A stretch of DNA of 42,483 nt. It comes from Microcystis aeruginosa Ma_MB_S_20031200_S102 (GTDB lineage Bacteria > Cyanobacteriota > Cyanobacteriia > Cyanobacteriales > Microcystaceae). Under the pieces are notes generated by a model, which ran no database searches, was not told the DNA's origin, and saw nothing but the letters and a program-made list of their open reading frames with translations. The position numbers and the translations under genes are program-made. Every line of letters begins with the position of its first letter. The first letter of the stretch is position 1. The stretch is taken from positions 1-42,483 of the forward strand of contig SFBI01000143.1 of assembly GCA_007095845.1 (NCBI GenBank). The letters run 5' to 3'. Positions 16,480 to 25,699 of the stretch are shown piece after piece.

Positions 16480-18591
16480 TTATTGCCGGGGTCGTCTTTG
16501 CCAAGCAACAACTAATTTAATTTCCTCATAACTATAATTATCTCCTAGACTTTCTTTGAGAGTTTTTAGGGATTGATTACCCACTTTTTTAATCGCTAAA
16601 CAAATATATTCCTGTTTATTCTTAGAAACCAACTGATTAATATCAATTGCGTAACCAGCTTCCAGTAATTTAGCTAAATGTTCATAGATAGTTGAGACTT
16701 TTAAGCTTCTTTTGCGAGCGATTTCTTCTGCATTCAAACCATCTTGATAGTATTGGAGAGTGAGGAATTGAGTAGAGGGAAGACTATCCTGACAAAAATC
16801 ATTAATTGCCGCTATAAATATATTCCCATACTGTTGAACTTTGCTTTGTACTACTCCAGAAATTTGACGAAACTGCTCTAAACTCCGGGGTTTTGATTGG
16901 GCCATCAAACGCAGACTAGAATCATGGAAAATAACGTAGGGAGGAATCCCTTGACTATCGGCAATTTTCTTCCGCAATTGCCGCAAGCGATCGAATAATA
17001 AATCACTTTCCATCGTATTGGGATTGTCGTCTCCCAAGATTGGACCGTTAGCTTTTTGGGGGACGGCAATAAACACGGAACGTTCTTTCCGCATCACTTC
17101 CCAACTGTGTTGATTAAGTTTCAAGATTCTAAAATTGTCTTCTGTTTCTACCAGCAGATTTTGTTGGACGAGGGAACGACTTAAACGTTTCCACTCCCCG
17201 AGAGTTTTATCCTTACCGATGCCATAAGTGGATAATAAATGATGTTGATATTGGGTGATTTTTTCACCTTTTCCTCCCCTGAGTACGTTGATTATGTGCA
17301 TCATACCGAATTTTTGTCCCGTCCGCGCCACACAGGATAAAAATTTTTGTGCCTCGATTGTCCAATCCTCAGAATTGTTCCCATTCCGACAGTTATCACA
17401 GTTACCACAGTTACCCGCAAAACTTTCTCCAAAGTAGCCTAGTACACTCGATCTTCTGCATTCAGTCCCTTCGGCATAATCTAACACCTGTCGCAATTGT
17501 TGACGAGCTTTCTGTTGTTCATTTGGCTCGGTTTTTTGATTAATAAAATACTCTATTTTTCTGGCATCTGCAAAGCTAAAAAAGAGGGTACATTTAGCCG
17601 GTTCTCCGTCCCTACCAGCGCGGCCAGATTCTTGATAATATCCCTCTAAATTGCGAGGTAAATCGTAATGAACGACAAAGCGCACATCGGGTTTATTAAT
17701 CCCCATACCGAAGGCAATTGTCGCCACCATAATCTGCACATCATCCCGAATAAAACGGGTTTGATTTTGGCTTCTTTCTCGATCATCCATACCCGCGTGA
17801 TAGGGTAGGGCATCAATACCATCTTTTTGTAACTGTTCGGCCACTTGATCGACGGTTTTACGGCTGATACAGTAAACTATTCCTGCTCCTTTTTGTCCCT
17901 TAATATATTGATACAATTGCTGATAAGATTTACTGGTTTTAGGTTGAACTTCATAATAAAGATTAGGACGATTAAAACTAGCAATATGAATGGAAGTATC
18001 TCGCAATCCTAATTGTTGGATAATATCTTCCCTCACCTGTTGGGTAGCGGTGGCAGTTAAAGCCAGAATTGGCACGGAGGGAAAGCGTTGACGAACTTGT
18101 TTAATTTGTCGATATTCAGGGCGAAAATCATGACCCCAATCGGAGACACAGTGAGCTTCATCTACCGCTAAACAGGCTAAACCGAGGTAATTATCAATAA
18201 CAGCTAAAAAGTCTAAAAAACTAGGCGATAATAATCTTTCTGGGGCGACATATAACAGTTTAATTTTTCCTTGCAGGATTAAAGATTCTCTTTCTCTGAC
18301 TTGTTTAGCGTTTAAAGTGCTATTGAGAAATGTTGCCCCGATGCCATTATCAGCTAAAGCAGTTACTTGATCCTGCATTAAGGCAATTAAGGGAGAAACC
18401 ACCACCGTCACCCCTTTTTTGATTAAAGCAGGTAGCTGGAAACAGAGAGATTTACCGCCTCCAGTGGGCATAATTACTAATAAATCCTGATTGTTTAAAG
18501 CAGCCTCAATTATTTGGCGTTGATTCGGTCGAAATTGATCGTAGCCAAAGTGATATTTTAAGACTTTTTCTAAAGAGTCAATTGCAGCCAT
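16480..18591 (-). CDS. recQ: ATP-dependent DNA helicase RecQ
   Basis: The 703-residue protein carries the superfamily 2 motifs: Walker A PTGGGKS with Lys47, DEAH in LAVDEAHCVSDWGHD, and QESGRAGRDGEPA. The RecQ C-terminal zinc region follows (GTECRRSSVLGYF and NCGNCDNC), then a winged helix, an HRDC domain (about 530-600) and a terminal helix-turn-helix extension (about 605-690). It unwinds DNA 3' to 5' in recombination and fork repair. The length is slightly above E. coli RecQ because of the last domain. It stands alone, convergent with the pseudouridine synthase gene. Confidence 0.95.
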   Translation of the reverse strand: MAAIDSLEKVLKYHFGYDQFRPNQRQIIEAALNNQDLLVIMPTGGGKSLCFQLPALIKKGVTVVVSPLIALMQDQVTALADNGIGATFLNSTLNAKQVRERESLILQGKIKLLYVAPERLLSPSFLDFLAVIDNYLGLACLAVDEAHCVSDWGHDFRPEYRQIKQVRQRFPSVPILALTATATQQVREDIIQQLGLRDTSIHIASFNRPNLYYEVQPKTSKSYQQLYQYIKGQKGAGIVYCISRKTVDQVAEQLQKDGIDALPYHAGMDDRERSQNQTRFIRDDVQIMVATIAFGMGINKPDVRFVVHYDLPRNLEGYYQESGRAGRDGEPAKCTLFFSFADARKIEYFINQKTEPNEQQKARQQLRQVLDYAEGTECRRSSVLGYFGESFAGNCGNCDNCRNGNNSEDWTIEAQKFLSCVARTGQKFGMMHIINVLRGGKGEKITQYQHHLLSTYGIGKDKTLGEWKRLSRSLVQQNLLVETEDNFRILKLNQHSWEVMRKERSVFIAVPQKANGPILGDDNPNTMESDLLFDRLRQLRKKIADSQGIPPYVIFHDSSLRLMAQSKPRSLEQFRQISGVVQSKVQQYGNIFIAAINDFCQDSLPSTQFLTLQYYQDGLNAEEIARKRSLKVSTIYEHLAKLLEAGYAIDINQLVSKNKQEYICLAIKKVGNQSLKTLKESLGDNYSYEEIKLVVAWQRRPRQ

Positions 18592-18647
18592 TGAGCAAGG
18601 GGAAAAATATTTTTGTGGCAGTTATTTTAAGGTTAGGGATTTAAGTA

Positions 18648-18672
18648 GTCAGTGATCGGTAATCAGTAAAAA
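18648..18672. repeat. Iteron-like CAGTGATCGGTAATCAG
   Basis: Short imperfect direct repeat in the gap between recQ and the DUF3318 gene, same family as 13818. Confidence 0.5.
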
Positions 18673-18699
18673 GAAAGCTGATAGCCAAAACCACTGACC

Positions 18700-19311
18700 C
18701 TAGGATTGTCTCACCTGATCGGGAACACCCACAAAGGAGAGATTAGCTAATTTTTTCAGATTCTGACAGCGCAATAACTCGTTAAAATTGAGACTCGATC
18801 GCCCCTCAATTTCAGCTATAGTCTCAATAGCCGATAATAAGCTTTTAGCGGCCTCGGTTTCCGTGTAACCGCGTCTAACGGCCACTTTTAGGGCTGCTTC
18901 ATCCGCGTCTAATTCCCGTTGGGGGCTGCGTTTTTCTCGCCAAATCCGGTTAATTGCCAAGGCAGTTAAACCCCCCGCTACTGCCATACCGACGGCATCG
19001 GTTTGCAGGGTTTCCACGGTTAAACCGATCATACCAGCCAGAGCAATTACTCGATCGAGATCGGGTTTAAACCATTTTACTCCCGTTAAAACACAGACGG
19101 CCCTTAACAAGACTAAATCCCGTTGGGGTCTTGATAATTGCCGCCAGAGGTCAAAATTAATTGGAATCGGTCTGACTCCTCTTTGCCAGGGTAGGGGAAA
19201 ATTAGTTTCGATTACCTTGCCGCTTTCGGGTTTGCTGACAATGCGGGTCATCATCCGTCCCGAAGCAGGCATGAGGTCTAGTAAATGACTAATCTCGTGG
19301 TCTTGGTTCAT
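18700..19311 (-). CDS. DUF3318 protein, cyanobacterial
   Basis: The 203-residue protein matches the cyanobacterial DUF3318 family: conserved start RIVSKPESGKVIETNFPLPW, a middle with two weakly hydrophobic helices (about 84-100 and 104-122), and a C-terminal region ending in PDQVRQS. The function is unknown; the weak hydrophobic pair suggests membrane association. It lies 108 bases before recQ on the same strand and could be read with it, though iterons lie between them. Confidence 0.82.
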   Translation of the reverse strand: MNQDHEISHLLDLMPASGRMMTRIVSKPESGKVIETNFPLPWQRGVRPIPINFDLWRQLSRPQRDLVLLRAVCVLTGVKWFKPDLDRVIALAGMIGLTVETLQTDAVGMAVAGGLTALAINRIWREKRSPQRELDADEAALKVAVRRGYTETEAAKSLLSAIETIAEIEGRSSLNFNELLRCQNLKKLANLSFVGVPDQVRQS

Positions 19312-19528
19312 CGATCGCCGGCCAATAGTCTTCGATCATTGAGTATAATCGCTTTCTGAGTTAATATCTCTTTTCCGGCAATTTTCTCAAAGTTGAGTTT
19401 TGTTAAGATAGAAAAAACGTTGGGGTTTGCCGACGGAAAGGACAAGGGGAGCAAAAACCGCTTCTTCCCACTTCCCACTCTGCGATGCCTTTTCAACAGG
19501 ATTTAGTATTCAACTTTGCCCGATTAAT

Positions 19529-19579
19529 TAGGGCTTGCTGAAAATTAAGCTGTTCGTAATTTAAATTACGAACAGCTTA
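19529..19579. repeat. 34-bp perfect palindrome beside an IS-end motif
   Basis: TAGGGCTTGCTGAAAA at 19529-19544 is followed by a perfect 34-bp palindrome at 19546-19579, each arm reading TAAGCTGTTCGTAATTT from outside in. It lies 37 bases past the EcfT stop. There is no T-run beyond what the palindrome itself offers, so insertion-sequence debris fits better than a terminator, but either is possible. Partial matches (AATTTAAATTAGGAACAGCT) lie at 22117. Confidence 0.75.
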
Positions 19580-19616
19580 CCTGGTCTATTAACTGAAAAC
19601 TCACATCTGATAACTG

Positions 19617-20492
19617 CTATAACCCACCCCAAACTAATCGGGATACCCAAAAGGGAATTAACAAAAATAAGGCGATAAAATCAGCCCATCTTAACTGTAA
19701 TTGGTGCCAGCGTACTTGATGCTGATCGGGACTGGTAAAACCGCGAACCTCCATAGCAATTGCTATTTGTTCGGCACGCAAAAGCAAATTATCTAGTAAT
19801 TTTTCCACGACTGTTAACCAGACGTTTAAACTTCTTTTAATCCCTAATTTTTGCCAATCGATCGCCCTAGTTCGCACTGCCCTGGCTAGATTTTGCACTT
19901 CTTCTAAAACCAGAGGAATAAAGCGCAAAGAGAGGGTAAGAGTCAGAGAAATTTCTGTCACTGGCACATTAAATCGCCGTAAAGGACTGATTAAATTCTC
20001 TAAACCTTCGGTAATTTCTTCCGGGGCCGTCGTCAATAAAAAGAGATTAGTGCTATAAATTAAAGTAAAAATTAGGGTACTAATTCTCACTGCTAATTCC
20101 AAAGAACGTCGGGTAACAAATAAACGGCCTCTATCCCATAAAACATACTGATAATCACTTGCTGGCTGTAAATTCAGCCCTTCCTCCGGTAAACGCGGCT
20201 GAATACTGACCGCTAAACCATCGGGAGTGATGGCAGTAATCAGAAAGACGATAATCGCTAAAAATATCAGCCAGCCCATCTGTTGCCGCCAGACCCGGGG
20301 GGGAATAGGTGCAAGCAGGGTTAATAATATTAATAATCCCACCAAAGCTAAACGCCACCAAGCATTAGCCAATAAAGGTGCTGCTAAAAACGCCATTAAC
20401 CAGATAAATTTTACCCTGGCATCTAGTTGATGTAGTCGGGTGATCGGTTGATCGAGATAAAGACCGATGGGCAAACTTCGCAATAAATCCAT
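19617..20492 (-). CDS. Energy-coupling factor transporter membrane subunit (EcfT/CbiQ family)
   Basis: The 291-residue membrane protein has about five helices and the EcfT coupling region with two conserved arginine motifs, RAVRTRAID and AMEVRGF, which contact the ATPases in ECF vitamin and metal importers. The usual length is about 230-270, so this is slightly long through a periplasmic loop near 100-130. No ATPase (EcfA) or substrate-binding S subunit is adjacent. It starts 3 bases after der on the same strand, indicating co-transcription; the pairing does not explain its cargo. Confidence 0.87.
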   Translation of the reverse strand: MDLLRSLPIGLYLDQPITRLHQLDARVKFIWLMAFLAAPLLANAWWRLALVGLLILLTLLAPIPPRVWRQQMGWLIFLAIIVFLITAITPDGLAVSIQPRLPEEGLNLQPASDYQYVLWDRGRLFVTRRSLELAVRISTLIFTLIYSTNLFLLTTAPEEITEGLENLISPLRRFNVPVTEISLTLTLSLRFIPLVLEEVQNLARAVRTRAIDWQKLGIKRSLNVWLTVVEKLLDNLLLRAEQIAIAMEVRGFTSPDQHQVRWHQLQLRWADFIALFLLIPFWVSRLVWGGL

Positions 20493-20495
20493 AAA

Positions 20496-21854
20496 TTAGA
20501 CCTTGGTGGCTCTATTAACCGTTTTTTCCACTTCTCGCGCTGGTTTGCCGCGCCAGATTAAGCGGATCGGGGTTCCTTTAAAGCCTAACTGTTGCCGGAA
20601 TTGCCCTTCGATGTAACGGCGATAGTTATCATTAAAGCGCTGGGGATCGTTAACGAAAAGGGCGATCGTGGGGGGTTGACTCGATACTTGCGTGCCATAG
20701 TATAGTTTCCCCTGTTTTCCGCCTCTGGTGGTGGGGGGATTGTGCCATTTAACCGCATCTTCGATCACATCGTTGATTACCGAGGTACTAACGCGACGAC
20801 GGTGAGATTCGGCGGCAATATCGACTAATTCGAGGATTTTGGTGACTCTTTGCCCCGTCATGGCGCTGACAAAGATCATTTCTGCCCAATCCATGAAATA
20901 CAGCCGATCCTGGAGCATTTTGGTGTAAGTATTGATGGTGTAGGTGTCTTTCTCCACTGCATCCCATTTATTGACCACTAGCACCACCGCACGCCCTTCT
21001 TCAATGATTCTTCCCGCTAATTTTAAATCCTGCTCGGTGACACCATCTAGCACATCGATGACGAATAGCACCACGTCAGACCGGCGAATTGCCTTAAAAG
21101 CACGGTTAATACTGAAAAATTCGGCTCCATAGTCCACATTCTTCTTACGGCGAATGCCTGCGGTGTCAATCAACCGATACACCTGTCCTTCTCGTTCAAT
21201 TAAAGTATCGATCGAGTCTCTGGTGGTTCCCGAAATCGGACTAACGATCGCCCGTTGTTGTCCGGTTAAAGCATTGAGGAGACTGGATTTACCCACGTTA
21301 GGACGGCCGATAATTGCCACTTTAATCTCTTCATTTTCGGGAATTTCCGCCCCTGGTGGCAAATATTTAATCAGGGCATCAAGTAGTTCACCTGTACCAG
21401 AGCCGTGAATGGCCGAGATGGGGAAGGGTTCACCGATGGCTAATTCCCAGAATTCCGTCGCTTGCAGGATACCCTGTTCCACCGATTCACATTTATTGAC
21501 TGCCAAAAGTATCGGGACATTTTGCTGTCGTAACCAAGCGGCAATTTCTCGATCACCGGCGGTAATTCCTGCCTGGCCATCAACTACAAAAATCGCCACA
21601 CTTGCCTCTGCTAGGGCGATTAAAGCCTGTTCGCGGATTAAAGGGAGAAATTCGCTGTCATCGTTAAAAACTAGCCCTCCTGTATCGACAATTTGAAAAT
21701 CTCGATCGCACCAGAAAGCTGGTTGATAGGTGCGATCTCTGGTAATCCCGGGTTGGTCGAAAACGATCGCCTGTTGATCTCCAGCGATACGATTGACGAG
21801 GGTGGATTTGCCCACATTGGGACGACCGATAATAGCGACGACAGGCAGTTTCAT
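20496..21854 (-). CDS. der: Ribosome biogenesis GTPase Der (EngA)
   Basis: The 452-residue protein has two tandem GTPase domains, each with a P-loop GRPNVGKS (residues 8-15 and about 182-189), a switch with DTAG, and NKWD or NKCE as the base-recognition motif, then a C-terminal KH-like domain. This duplicated layout is unique to Der, needed for 50S assembly. Starting at 21854 gives the standard length; an 11-residue upstream extension that is mostly proline has no family support. It is followed closely by the EcfT-type gene. Confidence 0.96.
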   Translation of the reverse strand: MKLPVVAIIGRPNVGKSTLVNRIAGDQQAIVFDQPGITRDRTYQPAFWCDRDFQIVDTGGLVFNDDSEFLPLIREQALIALAEASVAIFVVDGQAGITAGDREIAAWLRQQNVPILLAVNKCESVEQGILQATEFWELAIGEPFPISAIHGSGTGELLDALIKYLPPGAEIPENEEIKVAIIGRPNVGKSSLLNALTGQQRAIVSPISGTTRDSIDTLIEREGQVYRLIDTAGIRRKKNVDYGAEFFSINRAFKAIRRSDVVLFVIDVLDGVTEQDLKLAGRIIEEGRAVVLVVNKWDAVEKDTYTINTYTKMLQDRLYFMDWAEMIFVSAMTGQRVTKILELVDIAAESHRRRVSTSVINDVIEDAVKWHNPPTTRGGKQGKLYYGTQVSSQPPTIALFVNDPQRFNDNYRRYIEGQFRQQLGFKGTPIRLIWRGKPAREVEKTVNRATKV

Positions 21855-22228
21855 AAGAGGGGGAGGGGGCGTAAATTCAAGGCCCAATATTCTATCATAG
21901 CGATTTGCGATCGAACTTGGTTGATTTAAATGTTGGTTTGCACAAAGATAGTCAGGAGACTATTTTTATTTATTCTCCCCGCACCTCACTTCCCCACTCT
22001 TCTATAGCTTTTAAACGGGATTTAGCAATCTAAGACGTATCTAAACCGCTTATTCTTAGATTGGCCGAATCTCCCCCAATCCCTTTACTTTTGCCTCTTG
22101 TCTCGTCTCAACAAGCAATTTAAATTAGGAACAGCTTATGGCCGGTCTAGTGACCCAGAAAACAAGGAAGCGCGAGCGATTCATGTTAATTTTTATTAAG
22201 AAGCGATCTTTGATGAGAACAGACAACT
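21855..22228. other. Intergenic region with repeat fragments
   Basis: This 374-base divergent gap holds GGAGACTATTTTTATTTATT at 21955, also found at 42225 and inverted at 41494, and an AATTTAAATTAGGAACAGCT fragment at 22117. I see no gene. The promoters of der and the DUF4079 gene must be here. Confidence 0.5.
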
Positions 22229-22699
22229 ATGAACTTCGAGATTCCCAGTGCCGTAAAAACTTGGTCACAATTTGGCCATCCCATTCTCATGTGGGTTTTA
22301 TTAGGATTAACTATCTATGCGCTCTATTCGGGGCTACAATGGCGACGGACGCGGACAGCAGATAAAGACCTAAAAAAAGAATTATTACCCAAAAATTTTC
22401 GCACCAAACACTATCAAATTGGCTCCCTAATCCTCGCTTTAATGGTGTTGGGAACGATCGGGGGTATGGCGGTGACTTATATTAATAACGGTAAATTATT
22501 TGTTGGTCCCCATCTACTGGCCGGTTTAGGAATGGTGGGTTTAATCTCGATCAGTGCCGCTTTAGTGCCTTTAATGCAAAAAGGCAACGAATTGGCTAGA
22601 ATCACCCATATTACCCTTAATGTCGTCATTTTAGGTCTTTTTGGCTGGCAAGCCTTCACAGGAATGGATATAGTCCAGCGTATTCTTAGCAAAATGTAA
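22229..22699 (+). CDS. DUF4079 membrane protein
   Basis: The 156-residue protein has four likely membrane helices (about 17-34, 66-83, 92-110, 122-142) with histidines at helix borders (GHPILMW, GPHLLAG, RITHITLN), the pattern of cyanobacterial and plastid DUF4079 proteins. Paired histidines suggest a possible haem-binding bundle, but that is inference. The start MNFEIPSAVKTW is the only one that keeps the first helix intact. It stands alone before a hairpin at 22717. Confidence 0.85.
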   Translation: MNFEIPSAVKTWSQFGHPILMWVLLGLTIYALYSGLQWRRTRTADKDLKKELLPKNFRTKHYQIGSLILALMVLGTIGGMAVTYINNGKLFVGPHLLAGLGMVGLISISAALVPLMQKGNELARITHITLNVVILGLFGWQAFTGMDIVQRILSKM

Positions 22700-22716
22700 G
22701 AAACTCCGGAAAGATA

Positions 22717-22738
22717 GGATGCGTCCGATGACGCATCC
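22717..22738. repeat. Hairpin GGATGCGTC-CGAT-GACGCATCC
   Basis: A perfect 9-bp stem with a 4-base loop lies 18 bases after the DUF4079 stop. There is no T-tract, so an intrinsic terminator is doubtful; it may be a small dispersed palindrome. Confidence 0.55.
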
Positions 22739-22749
22739 AACCCTAAATC

Positions 22750-22863
22750 TCATACCTCTTCGACTAAATTTTCAATATCTCAGTCGGAAACCCGACCAGA
22801 GGCTAATAAATCAGCCATTTGTTCTTCCCAAAGTCCACAGTCTTGCTCGTAGGATACCATCAT
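22750..22863 (-). pseudogene. DUF29 gene remnant with internal stop
   Basis: Reading from ATG at 22863 gives MMVSYEQDCGLWEEQMADLL to residue 27, then a TGA (22780-22782), then in the same frame DIENLVEEV and a stop. The order YEQD, LW, then D-I-E-N-L-x-E-E is that of the N-terminus of DUF29 proteins, common in cyanobacteria and usually about 150 residues. Two stops and loss of the rest make this a decayed fragment. Confidence 0.75.
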
Positions 22864-22907
22864 CGGTTTGTCTCCTTCTAAGCTCAATTAACATTACATT
22901 TGTGGTG

Positions 22908-24659
22908 TCATAATGTGTTGTTTTCCTGATTGTCTGAAGATTGAACGCGAAAGGGAGGCGCGACATAATCGGAAGGTAAATAATTTTCGGGAATGGTTGT
23001 TGTATTTCCATCTCGTAGGGAAGTGTAACTGGGAGAGAGAATCTCAATCCCGACTTCATTACACTTATCTTGAATATTTTGATGGAGTTCTGAATAAATT
23101 ATTACCATCAAATTGGGTTGATTAGTGTAAGCGTTTAATTGATAACTGATGTAAAAATTATCTAGGCTAGTTTGCAGGACAAAAGGTGCGGGTTCTTTGA
23201 GAATATGCTCAGTTTCTAGAGCAGCTTCAATTAAAGTTTTGTGGGCTTTTCGCCAGGGCAGATCGTATCCTAGGGTAATCGTTGTCTGAATAATAAGATT
23301 TCTGTTTAACTCCCGCGAGGAAATACTAAAGTTAATCACATTACTACTTAATAAAGATGAGTTAGGAATAGTAATGATTTTATTAGTGGGAGTACAAATG
23401 CGAATAACTAGGAAGTTTTTTTCAATTAGATCGCCAATTACATCTCCTATTTGAATGTGATCTCCGATGCGAAAAGCACGGGTATAGATAAGAATAATTC
23501 CCCCAATAACATTGGCGATCGCTGAGGTTGAACCAAGGGATAAAAGAAGACCTAGAAACACAGAAATGCCTTGAAAAGCTGGAGAATTAAAACCGGGTAA
23601 GTAGGGAAAAGCAACTATTGCTGCTATGGCAATAATTATGACTAATAGGATATTGTAAGTAGGTGTAGCCCAATCAGTATAAAAACCCGGAATAATCAGA
23701 TTTCCTCTTTCTATTGCCGTAAAAAATGGCTTGATAAGCCGGATTAAGTAGTAAGTAATAAAAATGATTATGGCAATAATAAAGCCATTGGGAAGATATT
23801 TGCCAATGGAGTATAAAACCAGTTCTAATGATTGAGAAAAATAACCTAAAATACTCTCGCCAAAAACTCTTGTCCAGGGAAATAAACGAAGTACGAATGT
23901 AGCGTAATTAAATAATAATAAAAACAGGACAAACAAGCGAATTATGCGAAGAACTCGCAACCAAAAGAAGCTGATTTTAGAGGAAGATATAATCTCAACA
24001 TTCCCGATTTGAATGCCGGGTGTCAAGGATTCAATCAAACGTCTAATGAAGGGAAATAGTTTTCCTGAAATTTTGATAACTGCAAAGCTAATAATCAGGA
24101 AGGTAAAGCTGGCTATAACCGTATAAATGATGTTCTTAAGTAGTTGTTCGGGTTTTCGATCTTGTCGATATTGAGTGATAGCAAACTGAATTTTTTGTAA
24201 AGCTTGTTGAGCTAAAACCTCTGGCGTTGAACGATAGGCTTTTGCATCTTGCTCCGTCACCGTTAGAATTACTTCTTGATCTACACTTAAATACAGTGAG
24301 TTATCATCAGGGAGCTGCTCAATTGTCAGGTTCTCCACAGGAATAGAGTCATTTTGAGCAATTCTTTCAATTCTCCGGGTAATAGTGTTAGCTCTTTCCT
24401 CCGCCGAAAATGAAGAAACTCCCCGCCGGATAAAAAAGAGAGGTTTTCCATCTAACATAACTGGAAAACCATCAATTTTGTTTTCCGGTTGTGTCGGATT
24501 TTGAGCTATCCCCAAAAGAGGGGAAGTTAGAGTCATTAGTAAAACTACGATAAATATTACTAAAGTATGCCCAGTTTTTTTCATCCATCCTCTAGTTCTA
24601 GATGGTTTACTTGGCATTAAAGCTCTTTGATTCATGTCGAAAAATGGTACAGATTTCAT
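22908..24659 (-). CDS. Mechanosensitive ion channel, MscS family
   Basis: The 583-residue protein has a signal or first helix near residues 28-50, a periplasmic domain to about 165, several membrane helices, and the MscS pore and beta domain: a glycine/alanine-rich pore helix (LGLLLSLGSTSAIANVIGG) followed by RAFRIGDHIQIGDVIGDL. It would open under membrane tension to release solutes during hypo-osmotic shock. Size and N-terminal extension place it among large MscS homologues. The start is uncertain: ATG at 24659 gives the longest form, but ATG at 24584 opens directly onto the signal-like helix. It is followed by a DUF29 remnant. Confidence 0.88.
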   Translation of the reverse strand: MKSVPFFDMNQRALMPSKPSRTRGWMKKTGHTLVIFIVVLLMTLTSPLLGIAQNPTQPENKIDGFPVMLDGKPLFFIRRGVSSFSAEERANTITRRIERIAQNDSIPVENLTIEQLPDDNSLYLSVDQEVILTVTEQDAKAYRSTPEVLAQQALQKIQFAITQYRQDRKPEQLLKNIIYTVIASFTFLIISFAVIKISGKLFPFIRRLIESLTPGIQIGNVEIISSSKISFFWLRVLRIIRLFVLFLLLFNYATFVLRLFPWTRVFGESILGYFSQSLELVLYSIGKYLPNGFIIAIIIFITYYLIRLIKPFFTAIERGNLIIPGFYTDWATPTYNILLVIIIAIAAIVAFPYLPGFNSPAFQGISVFLGLLLSLGSTSAIANVIGGIILIYTRAFRIGDHIQIGDVIGDLIEKNFLVIRICTPTNKIITIPNSSLLSSNVINFSISSRELNRNLIIQTTITLGYDLPWRKAHKTLIEAALETEHILKEPAPFVLQTSLDNFYISYQLNAYTNQPNLMVIIYSELHQNIQDKCNEVGIEILSPSYTSLRDGNTTTIPENYLPSDYVAPPFRVQSSDNQENNTL

Positions 24660-24772
24660 AGGATTAAGTCAGATTTTGATCTTTGTAGTAGGGTAAGATT
24701 CAGCGATTACTATCTTCAATAAGATACAGATGTACTGAATTGAGACAGGAGGGGAATTTTCATATCGGAAAG

Positions 24773-25696
24773 CTATTCTTGCAACATTTCAGGAATCATT
24801 AAATAACTACCTCCTAAAAACAAAAGTGAACCCGATAAAAAGGAAAAATTTGTTCCCCATTCCTGACAGCAAATAATTGCTCCCTGTCCGAAAAAGCCGA
24901 AAATACTGCCACTCAAAAAGCCAAGAGAACCACCTAAATTTAACACCACTATCCACCATTCTATATCTTTAAAATGCCAAGACCAATAACTATGAGAAAC
25001 TTCGACAACAGCTAAATAACTAGCGGTGCAGAAATGAAGGGAAGCCAGGCTACTAGGAATCCAAATTAACAGATCATCACTCTGCCAACTTAAACCTTGC
25101 ACCATGGCAAAAAAACAATTAATATTGAATAGACAAGCTCCGATAAATTGAATGAAAGTTCCCCAATATTCAAGGCGATCGGGTTGCCAAGCAAACCATT
25201 TAATTTTAATCAGTTTGGGGACGGGATGGGAGATAGTACCGATTTTTTCCTCCAGTATTTCTGCATCCCGAATCAGAGTAACATCTAAATTTAAATTAAT
25301 AGCTTCTAAAAAGGCAGCATAGGAACCAAAAGTAAAACAAACTGAACCGATAAAATTAATAACAGAAATCCTCTCTAAGGGGGGATGGGGAAACATCATC
25401 GGAATTGCCCCGACGACGAATAAAATTGAACCAAGGGTAAAAATAAAACCGATCCACCAGGTTAAATTATCCAATTGCCAAGTCCAGTATTTAAACCGCT
25501 TTAACTTTGAGGAAATTAAGTCAGAAGTGCTAGATTTAATTTCACTGCTATGGCGCTTACGAAAGCGCCGAGATGACCAAATATGGAGATTTCCCTCGGC
25601 AGTTCTGTGAATAATTCGTGTGGAAAAATTGGCAACACCAAAACTTTGTAAGGGTTGCCAAGTTTTAGGAAATTTAAGTGAGTTTTTCCTCAACAT
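24773..25696 (-). CDS. Membrane protein with three YrhK-like repeats
   Basis: The 307-residue protein contains a module repeated three times: W-Q/H-x2-D/K-x2-E/T-Y/W-W followed by a membrane helix (about 73-97, 170-194, 240-264) and then a second helix ending in GSYxxxxE or ASYxxxxE (about 115-132, 215-233, 285-304). The module resembles the YrhK domain of unknown function. The N-terminal 60 residues are basic and cytosolic. It begins 3 bases after the glutamate decarboxylase stop, so the two are almost surely one operon. A role linked to GABA or acid stress is inference from context only. Confidence 0.72.
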   Translation of the reverse strand: MLRKNSLKFPKTWQPLQSFGVANFSTRIIHRTAEGNLHIWSSRRFRKRHSSEIKSSTSDLISSKLKRFKYWTWQLDNLTWWIGFIFTLGSILFVVGAIPMMFPHPPLERISVINFIGSVCFTFGSYAAFLEAINLNLDVTLIRDAEILEEKIGTISHPVPKLIKIKWFAWQPDRLEYWGTFIQFIGACLFNINCFFAMVQGLSWQSDDLLIWIPSSLASLHFCTASYLAVVEVSHSYWSWHFKDIEWWIVVLNLGGSLGFLSGSIFGFFGQGAIICCQEWGTNFSFLSGSLLFLGGSYLMIPEMLQE

Positions 25697-25699
25697 CTG

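Noticed and set aside
22138-22365. 75-codon plus-strand gene overlapping DUF4079
   Set aside because: It is mostly an out-of-frame reading of the DUF4079 gene and has no domain.
22717-22738. Intrinsic terminator after the DUF4079 gene
   Set aside because: The stem is perfect but no T-tract follows on either strand.
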